Shown in pieces: positions 44,550-56,035 of a stretch of DNA of 64,000 nucleotides. Numbering within the stretch: position 1 is the first letter of the stretch; every line of letters starts with the position of its first letter. The DNA comes from Strongylocentrotus droebachiensis. Lineage: Eukaryota; Echinodermata; Echinoidea; Camarodonta; Strongylocentrotidae. Position numbers and translations under genes: made by a program. The DNA lies in contig JAVYIG010000647.1 in assembly GCA_035222895.1 (NCBI GenBank), forward strand, positions 393,001 to 457,000, in the 5' to 3' direction. The notes below the pieces were generated by a model, which saw only the letters and a list, made by a program, of their open reading frames with translations, was not told the origin of the DNA and made no database searches.

Positions 44550-44939
44550 GGGGCGCTAGTCCGAGAATGAGGATCGTCCGCATAAACGAGGATATCCTCG
44601 TAACCGCAGACATATTGCGTCCTAAAAAATATGGATTGTCTGCATTTTCGCAGAAGTTTATTTTCGTCGGTGCTCTGCGGGTTTTGGGTTTCTTAACCGC
44701 GCGCTGACAATGCGAAAAAAAATTCAGTGTAAAAAAAAATTATCCCAGTTCACCGAGGATTTATCGCTCGCAACATGAAAGTCACTGTACAATGCATCAA
44801 GAAAATCATTACAGAATCGGAAATATGAAAACGTCTGCAAAAATGCAGACAATCCTTATTTTTGCGGACGCATCCATCCGTGTTTACGAAAAGAATCCTT
44901 GTTTATGCAGACGATCCTTATTCTCGGACCAGCGCCCCC
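44550..44939. mobile_element. MITE with about 42-bp terminal inverted repeats
   Basis: GGGGCGCTAGTCCGAGAATG, then AGGATCGTC and GCATAAACGAGGAT, at the left is mirrored at the right (AATCCTTGTTTATGCAGAC, GATCCTTATTCTCGGACC, AGCGCCCC). 390 bp. A diverged relative lies around 49540-50150. It sits upstream of the ZRANB1 start. Confidence 0.8.
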
Positions 44940-45050
44940 TACTGCACTGAGTAAAGGACAAATAATTATGATGGTTAGGCCACTGCTTTTTCTATTTGAT
45001 GCATGAAATTCAAAGGTAAAAGAGAAGGCTTCAAATTGTGAAAGCATCCA

Positions 45051-45184
45051 GGGCAGCGTTTCTCGAAACCGTCATAACTACAAGTTCACCGACATCCCAT
45101 TGACACGTGTGTATTAAGTTTAACACGCGTTTCAATGGGATGTCGGTGAACTTGTAGTTATGACGGTTTCGAGAAACGCTGCCC
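45051..45184. mobile_element. 134-bp foldback MITE, copy 1
   Basis: Almost the whole 134 bp is one hairpin: GGGCAGCGTTTCTCGAAACC...CCCATTGA pairs with TCAATGGG...GGTTTCGAGAAACGCTGCCC. Only a short AT-rich loop around TATTAAGTTTAACA is unpaired. The second copy, also 134 bp, is at 61820-61953. It is upstream of ZRANB1. Confidence 0.85.
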
Positions 45185-45837
45185 AGACACATAAATTATA
45201 CACAGGCTACCTGGCCTGACTTCATACCAGGCACAATCACAACAGTGAACAGTGACAACACACCGAAGTCGACTCACTTTATCCATATCCAGACTCCAAA
45301 CCAGTCACTACTTCACAGCATAGTACACCATCTGATAGGATTTAATGATAAATTTTCGGAATATAACATTCATATTATGTGAATAACATATCGGTAAATT
45401 CATACAAATTATTTACCTGTTTATGAGCCCGAAATCCCGAATTTCATTAAATAGTCGGGCACTCATTATTCTTCTGTGTTTTCCTTTGAACGTTGCCAAT
45501 TTAAGTTAAAGTTACTGAAAAGATACGGACGTACGTATGTTGCAACCATATCAAAGATTATGTCAAATTTTCAATAACAAATATTATATTTAAACATTAA
45601 AATATAGTGAGTGTGTTTTGCTAAATAAAAATCTGATGCTCCCATAAAAAAAAATATGAATAAAAGATAGTCACAACGTCAAATTGTTGATGTTTTGTAT
45701 TGATGACCTTGAAACCTAACTCATTTTCGAATACAACCCAAGTCGGTGGAAAGTGGCTCTCGTGTGAGTGTAAGTGGAATCAGGGCCTAGGGGCCGTTTC
45801 TCGAAACTGCCACAAGGGGCCACAATAGTGGCAGATC

Positions 45838-45953
45838 CAGGGGGTCGGGGGCCCGCCCCCCCCCCCCCGCCCTCGGAAAAAACGTGTCAAAACACGTTAA
45901 TTTTACCCTTTTTTTAGATCCCCCCCCCCCTTGGCGCTCAAGGGGGGGGGGGG
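45838..45953. repeat. C/G homopolymer cluster
   Basis: Runs of C (about 45857-45868 and 45919-45929) and G (about 45942-45953) occur close together after GTGGCAGATCCAGGGGG. That start resembles the AGGGGCGGATCTAG end of the 18794 element, so it may be a decayed relative. Confidence 0.5.
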
Positions 45954-46392
45954 GTGGAGGGGTGCGTTTTTCAAATTTTCGAAAAAAATTAGTGCTCACT
46001 CATATCTTTAAAAACGGCCGGGTAAGGCTTACTCTTTCGATCATCTGACATGAAACCTTTTACAAAGGAATGGAGCTAGCACTAGGCTTAATTGGAAAAG
46101 TAAAATGGGCATCTATCAGATTTGGATAGGGGAACTTATCAGAGGTGAAATGGTGGCATTTAATAAATAGTAAGGGACATTTATTACAAAAATAAAAATG
46201 GGCACTTAATCAGAAATGAAATAGGACCATCTCTCCCGCATCTCTCCCATCAGATTTTTGTATTTTCTTTAATAAAATCATCTTTATTCAATATTGCTTT
46301 CGACTTTTCAAAACATATAAAAAAACATATATGAATATACATACATAATATAACCAATAGAATCAACAACAAGAATATAGCTGATTATACAA

Positions 46393-46415
46393 GATATATA
46401 TATATATATATATAT
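46393..46415. repeat. TA microsatellite
   Basis: Uninterrupted (TA)n run. A second one lies near 46884-46898, between two opposed LINE ends. Confidence 0.85.
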
Positions 46416-46689
46416 CATTTGTTGGGGTACGGGAGTGGAATTCCTTGAATTATGACCTAAGATCCAGTTCTACAATTACCAGATTTAAATCAATGTATAA
46501 AAAAAGTATTTTTCAATCCATGGTTGAGTAAGTACTTCTCTTTCCCATCTTTTTTCCACTTTTATCTCTTTCTGCCCTATTTTCGCTTCCTTCTATTCTT
46601 TCTCTGTAACCTTCTTTATGAACGTGCGTGTGTGTTGATGTACGGGTGCGTACTGTATTAGAAAGTGAAAATAGAGTGAAAATTCACTC

Positions 46690-46884
46690 TCTTTTTTTAA
46701 GAGAGTAATTAGTCCTTTACTTTGTATTGTTAATTTATGTGCCTTATCTTGTTATTGTTTGTTTGCAGGGCCCCGATTACAAGTAGATTTCTGCTTCTTA
46801 GGGGTCCTAACCATTATATTGTATATTGTATTTTCATTGTAAATTGTTTTTATACTGGTTGAATAAATGAAATGAAATGAAATA
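46690..46884 (+). mobile_element. LINE 3' end with (GAAAT)n tail
   Basis: TTTGTTTGCAGGGCCCCGAT, TTCTTAGGGGTCCTAACC, then GTTGAATAAATGAAATGAAA is the layout of a truncated non-LTR retrotransposon 3' UTR ending in a short tandem tail. No coding part remains. Family assignment (L2/CR1-like) is from memory of layout only. Confidence 0.55.
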
Positions 46885-47480
46885 TATATATATATATTTT
46901 TTTTTTTAAAGCAACACAATGTTTTCCACCTATATATATCAAATGATACAAATTTGTTATTTTTAACATAAATGTATTGTTCAAGAGAACGATAATACCT
47001 TAACATACATTTAAAAGAATTTAGTGAGAGTACGTTTTTTTTGCATTTGTTGGAAAATATATAGTATTTGACATATAAAATAATGAAATTAAACTGAACT
47101 CCAACGTTTCCATAAAACCCAAATATGAAATTTATTTTATTCAAATTAACTTATATATCCTCTAAAATGAAATGTTGGACATCCGCAATAAACCTTCTAA
47201 TGATTGGGCAATCCCAAAATAAATGTTCTATAGATTCCACGGAGCTATAACCAAATAAACATATAGGTCTGACTGCGAAATATTTAATGATTTAAGATAT
47301 TTATTAACACCAACTATACGATGTATTATCTTAAACTAAACGGATCCGTGTATAGATAAACATGACCTAACAGGAACTAATTTTTTTTTTTACCCCAGTC
47401 TAGGTTTGGGATATTAAACAGAGAATTCCATTTATCTATTGATTTAGGGGGACTAAAAACCTGTTGAACACTTAAATTAT
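46885..47480 (-). mobile_element. LINE ORF2 C-terminal fragment
   Basis: The minus-strand translation contains KWNSLFNIPNLDWG, then RPICLFGYSSVESIEHLFWD followed by CP, then a frame with NFIILYVKYYIF and RSLEQYIYVKNNK. The ESIEHLFWDCP and FIILY-KYYI blocks are typical of the C terminus of non-LTR retrotransposon ORF2 (L1/Tx1-like). Frameshifts and stops show it is dead. Its 3' end abuts the opposed LINE end at 46884. Confidence 0.7.
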
Positions 47481-47527
47481 GAATAGCGACATATCTTCGT
47501 TACCTTCATTATATTTTTAATCATTTC

Positions 47528-48330
47528 CTCGATTGATTGATTGATTGATTTTTATTCGACAAGCTTCCAACATACAACAATATACAATAATAACAGATCA
47601 AAAATAAGTCAGCTTGAACAGGATAACCCACGAAAGCTCGAGAGCTTATTTCCAGTGGGGTCCCTTACAGACATGTATACAATTAATAAATTAAAATAGT
47701 AATATTTACAGACAGATAAGAAAATTAAAAGAACTACTTATTAAAGATAATAATAACAACATTAAACTGATGATAGAAATGATATTAAGTACAAGAAGAA
47801 AAAGAAGAAGGAGAAGAAGAAAAAGAGGAGAAGGAAGAAGAGGAAAATAATGATGAATTTGTAGAATTTCTATAACGTACGAAAACATAAGTATATACAA
47901 CATGAAAAAGTATGAACCGACAGAAGAATAACAATTTCAATCATATAACATGTCATTCACTTCTCTTCTCTGACTGTCAAGTATTAGGTATTCCTTTAAT
48001 TTTTAAAATGATCATAGTTTCCTATTTCTTTTACACCATTGGGAAGGGAATTCCAATGTTTTATGGCATTGTAATAAAACGAATTTCCAATACTACCTAC
48101 TCTTTCTGGTAAGTTAAAGTTGAATCGTCTATTTCTTGTATTATAATCATGTACGTCAGTAACAAGATCGAAGTTGGATATAATGAATATAATAATAATA
48201 TAATGATTCGACCTAGTATGATATATTTTTTAGCTGTTATAGGTCTGCCTCTGAACCTTAAAGGGATATTATTTTTCCAATTATGGGGAATAGCCGTTTT
48301 CACCGAATAAAATTTTATAAAATTGTATTC
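47528..48330 (-). mobile_element. LINE fragment with (TCAA)n tail
   Basis: On the minus strand a fragment containing FDLVTDVHDYNTRNRRFNFN and SFYYNAIKHWNSLPNGVKEI is followed by a 3' UTR (GTAAGGGACCCCACTGG) and an AATCAATCAATCA tail at 47528-47552. The SYNTR...WNSLP block is typical of the end of L2/CR1-type ORF2. A GAA-rich stretch (47795-47850) interrupts it. Degenerate. Confidence 0.7.
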
Positions 48331-48699
48331 AAAATTATATTTGTTTCTAAATTGAAAGAAGGTAAAAATATTACCATCAGATTTGTGTGCCTTCAGTTCT
48401 TGCTATCAATATAGATTAATTGGTATAGGCCTTCACAGCCTTCCTAGAGTAGACTATGGTTATAATGCTCACGTTCTAATTTGAAAAAATTCTGCCAACA
48501 TTTCATCCCCTGATCGACCTGCAAAAAATTATTATTTACATATATAGGCCCTATATAGAATATATAATTTTGATACTGTTGATACTCCTCCGTCACGGCG
48601 ATATACAAATAATATTTAAAACAATTGAAATGAAAATCCTTGAGAGAGTTCTCTTTTTTTACTATGAATATATAGGGGGGACCATCTCCAAAAAAAGGT

Positions 48700-48815
48700 A
48701 AAGTCTATATAAATAAATAAATTCAAATTCAAATTTTATTGATTTAAATCCACATAAATGGGATTCTCAAATTTTGTATAACAATATTGGTAAACAAATT
48801 TCAAAATTATATTGT
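48700..48815 (-). mobile_element. Short LINE or SINE 3' tail
   Basis: TAAATAAATAAATTCAAATT followed by CAAATTTTATTGATTTAAAT reads, on the minus strand, as the 3' end of a retroelement with a microsatellite tail. No coding sequence. Confidence 0.4.
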
Positions 48816-48819
48816 AACA

Positions 48820-49200
48820 TATTGAATTGAATTGAGTTGAATTTCTTTATTGTCATGCACAAAATAAAATAAAGGCATAACAATCGTTTTACAGCTCACA
48901 TTTTTATAACATATAACAATCATTAACATATCGTAACTACAAATAACATAACTAACATAACAATGTAATATAATTTAACCTCTCTGTTGAGAGTCAGGGG
49001 AATTATTACTCCCCTGGCTCCCAACAGACAATACTAACTTAAATAAATAGCAGAAAATGTACATTGATTGGCAATGAGTGCAGAAGTCAAAATTACAATC
49101 ACCAGGAATGCCCCCAAAATCAACGTACCCTATATAGCTCGGCCTCGATCGCGACTCCTGATCCACAAGCTGTGTCCGATATTAAAATCCATCCTCGACC
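48820..49200 (-). mobile_element. LINE 3' end with (TTCAA)n tail
   Basis: On the minus strand GTCTGTTGGGAGCCAGGGGA and TAATTCCCCTGACTCTCAAC, then TGCATGACAATAAAGAAATT, then CAACTCAATTCAATTCAAT. The layout is that of a LINE 3' UTR ending in a pentamer tail. The open frame at 49166-48975 has no family match. Confidence 0.5.
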
Positions 49201-49469
49201 TACTCCCTCAAGGTGTCAAGCGTGCAAGAATTCAGGTCGGTGATTACTCTATGATTATTGTGTTAAATCGGTTTGTTATCTTGTTCTAACACATGTGAGG
49301 TTATAAAAACTAATTATATCTCCCCTACGATGATGATACTCCAATCACTATACTTTCATCGGGGTTTCATTTGAAATAAAAACGAATCTTGCTGTGTTCT
49401 TGACTTGACAAACACGATTTCGTACGTGTGGGACTTGTTGAGGGGAGATTTATTTTTCTTCAGACATGC

Positions 49470-50150
49470 AGACGAACGCGAACAAGCGCACCGCGCCGTA
49501 TCGTATGCAATTCTTTTTGCTCAAGGGGTGGGTGGTCATGGGGGGGGGGGGGGTGGGGTAGTGAGCACTAAAAGTAAAAATAAATTCTGTTTGCGTCCCC
49601 AAAAAATAAGAATCGTCTGCATTTTCGCTGTGCCTGTGTTTTTTTTTCACCGGCGCTCTGCACTCCTGCAGGTTTCGGGTTCCTGAACCGCAACCGTGCG
49701 CTGGCGATGCGAAAACGTATTCCCCGGAATACCCCCCAGTTCATTGTCTACTTTTAGTTTTATGGGTTGTTCGTCTTCCCAAAGATATCGCTCGTAACGT
49801 TAAGTGAGTCTCTGAGCTATACAAAGTCAATGTGAAAATAAAAAGCATATGAAAAAAAATTAACACCCATTTCTGAAAATGCGCGTGCGTCATTTCGAAA
49901 AAAATGCTATACCCTCACCCGCAAGCTCACACGCCGAGTGATGAAAATGTCACGCGTAGCTGATCTTTGAACTTGCCATCTCTGATGATCAAGACAATCA
50001 TTGCGGAATCCGTTTTTTGCATCGCCAATGCACTGAACAGAAATAAGAAATGTCTGCTAAAATGCAGATGATCCTTATTTTTGCAGACGCTGCTGTCAGC
50101 GTTTACGAAGACGGCCCTCGTGTATGCGGACGATCCTCATTCAGAGTCTA
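49470..50150. mobile_element. Diverged relative of the 44550 MITE
   Basis: Shares with 44550-44939 the words AGAATCGTCTGCATTTTCGC, GGCGCTCTGC, GGTTTCGGGTTCCTGAACCG, TGCAGACGCTGCTGTCAGCG and GCGGACGATCCTCATTC, in the same order but with more spacer. Ends are unclear. A G-run lies at 49540-49552. Confidence 0.5.
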
Positions 50151-50518
50151 GATGATACGGTATTGATTCTTCGTCCTAACCCGACGATTCATCCATGTTG
50201 AGCGAAGAGAATGTATGCATGCGCGATAGCCGTGGAGCAAATATGAATATTGATATCATAGAGCGGGTTCGCTCAAAATTGCTGAATATGCATGAATCGA
50301 AGAGACAGAGCCCTTCTCGACCTCTTGCATATTCACAATGTACACACTGACTGAGTTTCCTTCAGGAGATTATGGCGGAGTCTGTGTAATGCCCTATTTA
50401 TACCCAAGCTTTAAGTTCTTTGAAAGTACTTAGTAATTCTTCTGCTTACATGTATATTGTTTCAACCCAAAGCAATGAAGTCTGTGATTGGGACAGGAGC
50501 TTGAAATGCAAAGAAATG

Positions 50519-50753
50519 AGACAGAGACAATCATGGCTTGTACAGTACAGTTCAGTTTCAAAGTGACAAATGGGAATTAAATAAAGATAAAAGATGCCTC
50601 TATTATTTCTAGAGTATAACTTTTAAAACAAAGTTAACAGTCAGAAGTTTTTGAAAGAAGAATTTAAAAGATTGCACTGAGACTTATAAAGCCAAAGTTC
50701 TTTTTTGTGTTTAGATTTGACTATGTAGACTGTCACTGATTGTCTCTGTCTCA
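50519..50753. repeat. 20-bp inverted repeat upstream of GPAA1
   Basis: AAATGAGACAGAGACAATCA (about 50515-50534) is the complement of TGATTGTCTCTGTCTCATTT (about 50738-50757). They are 203 bp apart and end about 60 bp before the GPAA1 start codon. It could be a small MITE or a promoter/5' UTR feature. Confidence 0.65.
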
Positions 50754-50817
50754 TTTGATTTGCTATGACAGGTTCTTGGTCAAGACTTGGGTGTGACTGA
50801 ACATCAGCATTGTCATC

Positions 50818-52797
50818 ATGGGCCTGTTAACAGACACTCGAACACAGGCAGTCATGTCCCGTGTTGTTCTGGCCATCCACAAGCCTCTGGAGCTCCTTCT
50901 GTACATTACTGGTGTGGCTTCACTGCTGGTATTGGCGTTCACCCCTCTCAATGAGAAGACATACTTCTCTGAAAATGCCCTCTTACCAGGCTTGGTGGAG
51001 AGGAAGTATCTGAATGATCAAAGTGTCAAGGATTATGCCAAGGAACTAACCCGGCTGGGAGCTGTGGACAACGGGAAAGGACCTATCCCTGAAGATTGGC
51101 TGAAAGCTCAGTTCATGGACTTGGGTTTGGATGTATTTTCACAAAACTTCACTGTGCAGCACCCCTTTAACGTTAAAGCAAAAGGAACTGAAGGGGGTGG
51201 AGCTGTCGCTGGAACCAACGTCTATGCTATCCTCAGAGCCCCAAGAATTGCAAGCACCGAAGCGATAGTCATCACGGTGCCGTATCGCAATAAAGAGGCT
51301 GAAGCAGGCAGGGCAAGGACTCACTATGGAATTGGCCTGATGCTGTCATTAGCCAGCTTCTTTAGCAAAAACACTTTTTGGTCAAAGGACATCATCTTTG
51401 TGGTTGTGGACAAAGAAGAGGTAGGGATGCAGGCCTGGTTAGCTGGCTACCATGATAGTCATTCAGAATATCTCCAAACAAGCCTCATGCTAGGGCGCAG
51501 TGGATCAATCATCGCAGCCATCAATTTGGAGCTTGGCTCTGAGTTTACTGATCACATTGATTTGAAGATTGAAGGCGTAAATGGTCAGTTGCCGAACATG
51601 GATCTGTTCAATCTGGCTGTCAGGTTATGTCGCGTAGAGAGGGTGCCTGTCACTTTCCAGAATAGATTTGATCCTTCAGAAAGAATCGTTGTCAAGTGGG
51701 CGGGACTACAGCATTCGGCCACAACCATGCTACTCAATATGGCTAAGCAAGCTAGCGGAAAGCCAAGCGGAATCCATGGTCTGTTCCTGCGCTACCACAT
51801 AGAAGCCCTGACTCTCCAGGCCCATCCTGCAAAGCGTGGGTCCGGAGTCGAAGCAGTTGGACGTGTCATGGAAGGCGTCGTCCGCAGTGTCAACAACCTG
51901 TTGGAGCGGTTCCACCAGTCTTTCTTCTTTTATGTACTCCCTAGCTGTGAAAGATACGTCTCAATTGGCCTATACATGATTCCTTTCGGCCTCTTGTTGG
52001 TTGTACCTACGCTGCGTGGTATGGCTCTCTGGCTTCTTGCAATTCAATCCGCTGAACAGAAGAACACTTCTTCAGACGAAAAAGATAATGATGAGAAAGA
52101 GGACAGTGATAAAATGAAAAAACTTGAGCCAGAGCAGCAAGGTCGTCCTTATGGTCAAGTCATGCCTCTCATTATCGGTGCCCACATCATGGGGGCCATA
52201 CTGTTCATAAGCCCACAATATCTTGTCAGTGATCACATCGCATCCTTCAATGTTACCCCGCAAGGTGCCATTGCTATAGGTTTTGCAGCCTTCTTCGTTG
52301 GATCAGCGTCCCTCCCTATCTTTGGTAGGAGGAATAATTTTCAAACAAGCGAGAATTTACCTTCGGACTGGCAGCTCTTGAAGTGTCTCACGCTCATCTG
52401 GTACACTGTTACACTCCTGGCAGTGTCTATGTTTAACTTTTCCCTTGCTTTCTTTGTTGCTGTGCCAACCATTCCCATTGCCGTCATTGTTCAACCAGCA
52501 GAGCGATCAGTTTTGAAAATAATACAGGGATTTCTCCTTCTTATGATATCTCCCCTATCTTTGCTTTATTCTTTCATAACTATACACCATGGATTCTTTA
52601 ACCCTGGAGATGCCATTGTAGACATTCTTACCCAGGGGTTGCATAAGACTGTAGATTCCTTGTTTGAAGGTGTGGTCAATGCCTACTTGTATGGCAACAA
52701 ATCTTTTGCCTTGATAACGCTAGTATGGTTTCCTGTTTGGTTTCTCTTGTGGGCAGTGCTTTTCAGGAAAGCTAGTGGCAAAAAAGTTTCATCATGA
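50818..52797 (+). CDS. GPAA1: GPAA1, GPI transamidase subunit GAA1, intronless coding region
   Basis: Subunit of the ER-membrane GPI transamidase, which swaps a protein's C-terminal signal for a GPI anchor. The single 659-codon frame covers the whole family protein (human 621 aa): MGLLTD start, TM1 at about 22-42, an ER-lumenal M28-peptidase-like domain (about 45-365) with GTNVYAILRAP, ASTEAIVI, DGL-like NGQLPNMDL, ASGKPSGIHGLFLRY and VEAVGRVMEG, then LLERFHQSFFFY and a polytopic C-terminal half. An N-glycosylation site (NFT) is at 110. A charged cytosolic loop (about 420-445) is expanded. The start is fixed by homology and the ATG context (ATCATGGG). A 3' splice site CTATGACAG at about 50762-50770 suggests a 5' UTR intron. 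Human GPAA1 has about a dozen exons, so intron loss or retrocopying is implied. Confidence 0.95.
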   Translation: MGLLTDTRTQAVMSRVVLAIHKPLELLLYITGVASLLVLAFTPLNEKTYFSENALLPGLVERKYLNDQSVKDYAKELTRLGAVDNGKGPIPEDWLKAQFMDLGLDVFSQNFTVQHPFNVKAKGTEGGGAVAGTNVYAILRAPRIASTEAIVITVPYRNKEAEAGRARTHYGIGLMLSLASFFSKNTFWSKDIIFVVVDKEEVGMQAWLAGYHDSHSEYLQTSLMLGRSGSIIAAINLELGSEFTDHIDLKIEGVNGQLPNMDLFNLAVRLCRVERVPVTFQNRFDPSERIVVKWAGLQHSATTMLLNMAKQASGKPSGIHGLFLRYHIEALTLQAHPAKRGSGVEAVGRVMEGVVRSVNNLLERFHQSFFFYVLPSCERYVSIGLYMIPFGLLLVVPTLRGMALWLLAIQSAEQKNTSSDEKDNDEKEDSDKMKKLEPEQQGRPYGQVMPLIIGAHIMGAILFISPQYLVSDHIASFNVTPQGAIAIGFAAFFVGSASLPIFGRRNNFQTSENLPSDWQLLKCLTLIWYTVTLLAVSMFNFSLAFFVAVPTIPIAVIVQPAERSVLKIIQGFLLLMISPLSLLYSFITIHHGFFNPGDAIVDILTQGLHKTVDSLFEGVVNAYLYGNKSFALITLVWFPVWFLLWAVLFRKASGKKVSS

Positions 52798-52837
52798 TTT
52801 GTAGCTGAATATGTCTCAAGTGAGCTTTCCTGAGTAA

Positions 52838-52843
52838 AATAAA
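52838..52843 (+). terminator. Candidate GPAA1 polyadenylation signal
   Basis: AATAAA 41 bases after the GPAA1 stop, followed by G/T-rich GTTTTGTTGTCTTGTGT about 35-45 bases later. The arrangement fits a very short 3' UTR. Confidence 0.5.
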
Positions 52844-53570
52844 TGATTGCGGGAAGAAAATGGAAATCCAAATGTTTTGTTGTCTTGTGTAAAAAAGAAA
52901 CATGTTAGAAATTATCAATTGTTTTTTATTCCTTTTCACATTCCGTAAATAATATTTAAAAATGCCTAAAATGCGTTTGTGGATGGCCTACAACCACATA
53001 TAATACACATGCTCAATTAATTATTCCACTTTGGGCCTTTATTGGGGAATTATATTTTGATTTTGTATTTCTTGTTTATGTCCCTTGCATATAATGCAGA
53101 AGTTTGGGCGGGAGAAGGGCAGAAGGCAATGATTCTCTTAGTGGTAGTTTTGTAGATTTTTGTCATTTTGTGATAATGCATTTATCATTATGTCATGATG
53201 AAATTTACAAGCAAATATCATGCAGTCTTATAAAATGTACACTAAAAGTATAAGCAAAGAGTAATCTAGGTCACAGCTTGGCCTGTGATGTACATATAGA
53301 TTTAAATTACTTGTAGAAAATATCAGCAATGAAAATGGTTTGTTACATAAAAGAGTGATTTACCTTTTAGCCTGAATTTTGCCATAGATGATTTTCATAA
53401 TTTTTTTATTTCTATGGTTGTAACATTAATATCTTTCGAATTTCCTCTAAATGATATGATTTAATTTTTCCCCAATGGTAGTTTGGCCGAATTTATTTCT
53501 TACAAACTCACTGCACAAATGAAACCTCTTTTTTTTTTACAAGAAGCATACTGATCTTTTAGCCTTGCAT

Positions 53571-53814
53571 AAAGGTCAGGTGACATCCAAATATAAGTTG
53601 ATTCCTGTTGATGTGCAGGGCTGCATACAACTCATATTTTGTTATTCAAACATCTAAATATATTTCATAGTCTTTTGAATATTTTTAAGAATAATTTTCT
53701 CAGACCTGCTAAGCTACACCATAAAAAAGGCTCCAGATCTCATTCATCTTGTATAGACCATACAATACCAACATAGAAGGATTCAACTTATATTTGGATT
53801 TCACACCACCTTTA
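53571..53814. mobile_element. TTAA-flanked MITE, family 2, copy 2 (deleted)
   Basis: The left end AAAGGTCAGGTGACATCCAA and right end TTGGATTTCACACCACCTTT, plus GTGCAGGGCTGCATACAACT, match 39805-40297. About 250 bp of the middle is missing. The right edge shares a TTAA with the next element. Confidence 0.8.
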
Positions 53815-54311
53815 AAGGGATAGTTGAGTTCTGTTTTCAGACCGCAAATGCCTTCAAAGTGCATGGTTATTGCTCTTATTCTTATCTATGACATTTATAG
53901 TGCCCTTTTAGAAAATAGACCCCCAAATTTGTGAAATTTAGCCAATACGATCATACCAATTCAGCTCCACTTTAAAAAAAAACACGGTGACTGTTAATTG
54001 ATTATTTAATTAAAAATAATAATACATGAGCCGGCTAATCGTGGGTAATATACACAAAAATGCCAACAAAAAAGCCAACATCAGCATTGGCTGAAATACG
54101 ACGTAAAAGGCGTTATTTCGTATTTGTGGTGGTACACAAGTATTCAAAATTGTTATATTTCAGCCGTCTCTGAACCGATTTTGATCAAACAAAGATGATT
54201 TTGTCATTTGAATATTATGTTCTTTCAAATTTGATACTCAGTTTTTCATTATCTCACAAACAATTTATTTTGTGTAGCGCCCTCTGCAACAGAACTCAAC
54301 TATCCCTTTAA
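53812..54311. mobile_element. TTAA-flanked MITE with AGGGATAGTTGAGTTCTG ends
   Basis: TTAAAGGGATAGTTGAGTTC, then TGTT, at the left is matched by AACAGAACTCAACTATCCCT, then TTAA, at the right (about 24 bp perfect). 500 bp, no coding capacity. It directly abuts the family 2 MITE. Confidence 0.85.
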
Positions 54312-55090
54312 ATTAAATTTGTAAAGCAGTGGCTCACTAATGGGGCAATGAGCTGTGACACTAAAGCACAGAGCAGTAGCCTTGCGGGAAGTGTTCACAC
54401 AATATTTGCTGAGTGTATACAATGTATACATTGTATAATGAAATGTGTTACTTTGTATTTTTGCTGTCAAATGATCAACGATTCCTAGATCTCTGTGTAC
54501 ACCTTTTGAAAAGTATGCAACTGCAAATTTCCACCACAACTGGTGTCTGTATGGTATTCTTGTTATGTGTTGTTGTCAATGTTTGTATCAATGCCATATC
54601 TGTCTATCATAATAAAGAGCAATTCTAAGCCACAAAGTACATGGTTTTTCAATCATGATTTCATTTCAATTTTAGCAAGTTGTAATTCAAGATCCAAAGC
54701 AGTTTTGACTAACTGCCTTGACCAATAGCAAGTAACAAATAAAGAACATGCAGCAGTACAATTTGTCTTCACATCCAACAATCCACTGCCACTACATAAT
54801 GCATTACCGTATGCTCTTTCTTCTTGAGTCTTGGCCCATTGACTTTCCATCAAACCATGAAATTATACATTTAAAATGTACATTTGCAATATACAAAGGA
54901 GCCAAGTATCCATATTTCTAGGTTTATTTGCATCCATCATAAAACAAAAACATTAAATAAAAACAAGTCTAAACAACACAAAGCAATAAAAGTCCTTCCT
55001 CCCCCCTAAATAAAACAAATAAATAAAATAATAGATATATAAGAAATAACTGGAATACTGTTTGTGATGCAGCTGCCAGTCGTATCTATC

Positions 55091-56035
55091 TTAAAGGTCA
55101 ATTACGTTTCAAAATAATTTGCTTTTAAAGCCCCACTGCACTAGTTTGGCCAGGAGAGATTAGACCTCCCTGCATGATCACTGACTGGTGTTTATCTCAT
55201 CAAATCAGCTCTCAATTAACATAAGAAAAAGAGGACCATGGGGAACCAATGGTCACTGATTATTAGGCATTGTTTGCTATATAGAGGGCGCAATTTGATA
55301 TAAGTAGTGCAGTGGGGCTTTAATAAATGCCGAAAAACAAAAGAAACAGAGCAAAACAAAGGGAGTGAAATTGAATAACTAATAAGGAAGTTATGAATTT
55401 TGTTTTTAAGTATAAAAAAGTATGGAACTTAGAAAATCACTACACTAATTGCCAACTTGGTTATCAGTTTGTGAGGTCATTGCCTCACTATGTATTAATT
55501 GCTTTATATATTTTTATCCCATTAATTTCCCTTTTTATCCCCAAAAACTTGATTTTCCTATGCCTTTGCTCGGGTTATGATTTGTATCATATTGCGTGCA
55601 TGACATTTCACAAAATCTTTTATGAACTTTGAAGAATTGATACTATTAATAATCATTGATTTTTATATCAATAGTTTATTAAAATTCACATTTTTCAAGA
55701 TTTAACTGAAAAAAATAATTACTCTATTTTAGTGCATCCACACAAAAACATGTTACCATCAGTAGACTATAACTTGAATGCTGGTGTGAGGAAATAAGAT
55801 TTTTAGGGGGGAAATTGGAAATTTATATTATCAATATATCGATATAAAGAAAACAATTAGTGGATGGTGAGGCAATGACGTCACAGACTCATGAGTGAGT
55901 TGCCAAATTGTCTTGTGATTTTCAAAGTTTTTCATATCATTAAATATTCATAACTTCTTATTAGTTATCCAATTTTGCTCAAACTTGTTTTGCTCCTATT
56001 GAAAGTAAGTTATTATTGGAGTAGACTTGCCCTTT
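55091..56035. mobile_element. Probable DNA element split by a TTAA MITE
   Basis: The left TTAAAGGTCAATTACG and right GTAGACTTGCCCTTTAG are loosely inverted. The right third resembles that of 17398-17933 (AATTTTGCTCAAACTTGTTT). The family 1 MITE at 55135-55323 lies 44 bp inside the left end. An internal frame at 55393-55632 has no known family. Confidence 0.4.
55135..55323. mobile_element. TTAA-flanked MITE, family 1, copy 3
   Basis: TTAA, then AGCCCCACTGCACTA, and TAGTGCAGTGGGGCT, then TTAA: perfect 15-bp inverted ends with the target word on both sides, 189 bp. It is the best preserved of the three copies (others at 14862 and 20377). Confidence 0.88.

Noticed and set aside
55393..55632. 79-codon hydrophobic frame in the GPAA1-PUS1 interval
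   Set aside because: AT-rich, inside a probable DNA element, and no known domain.
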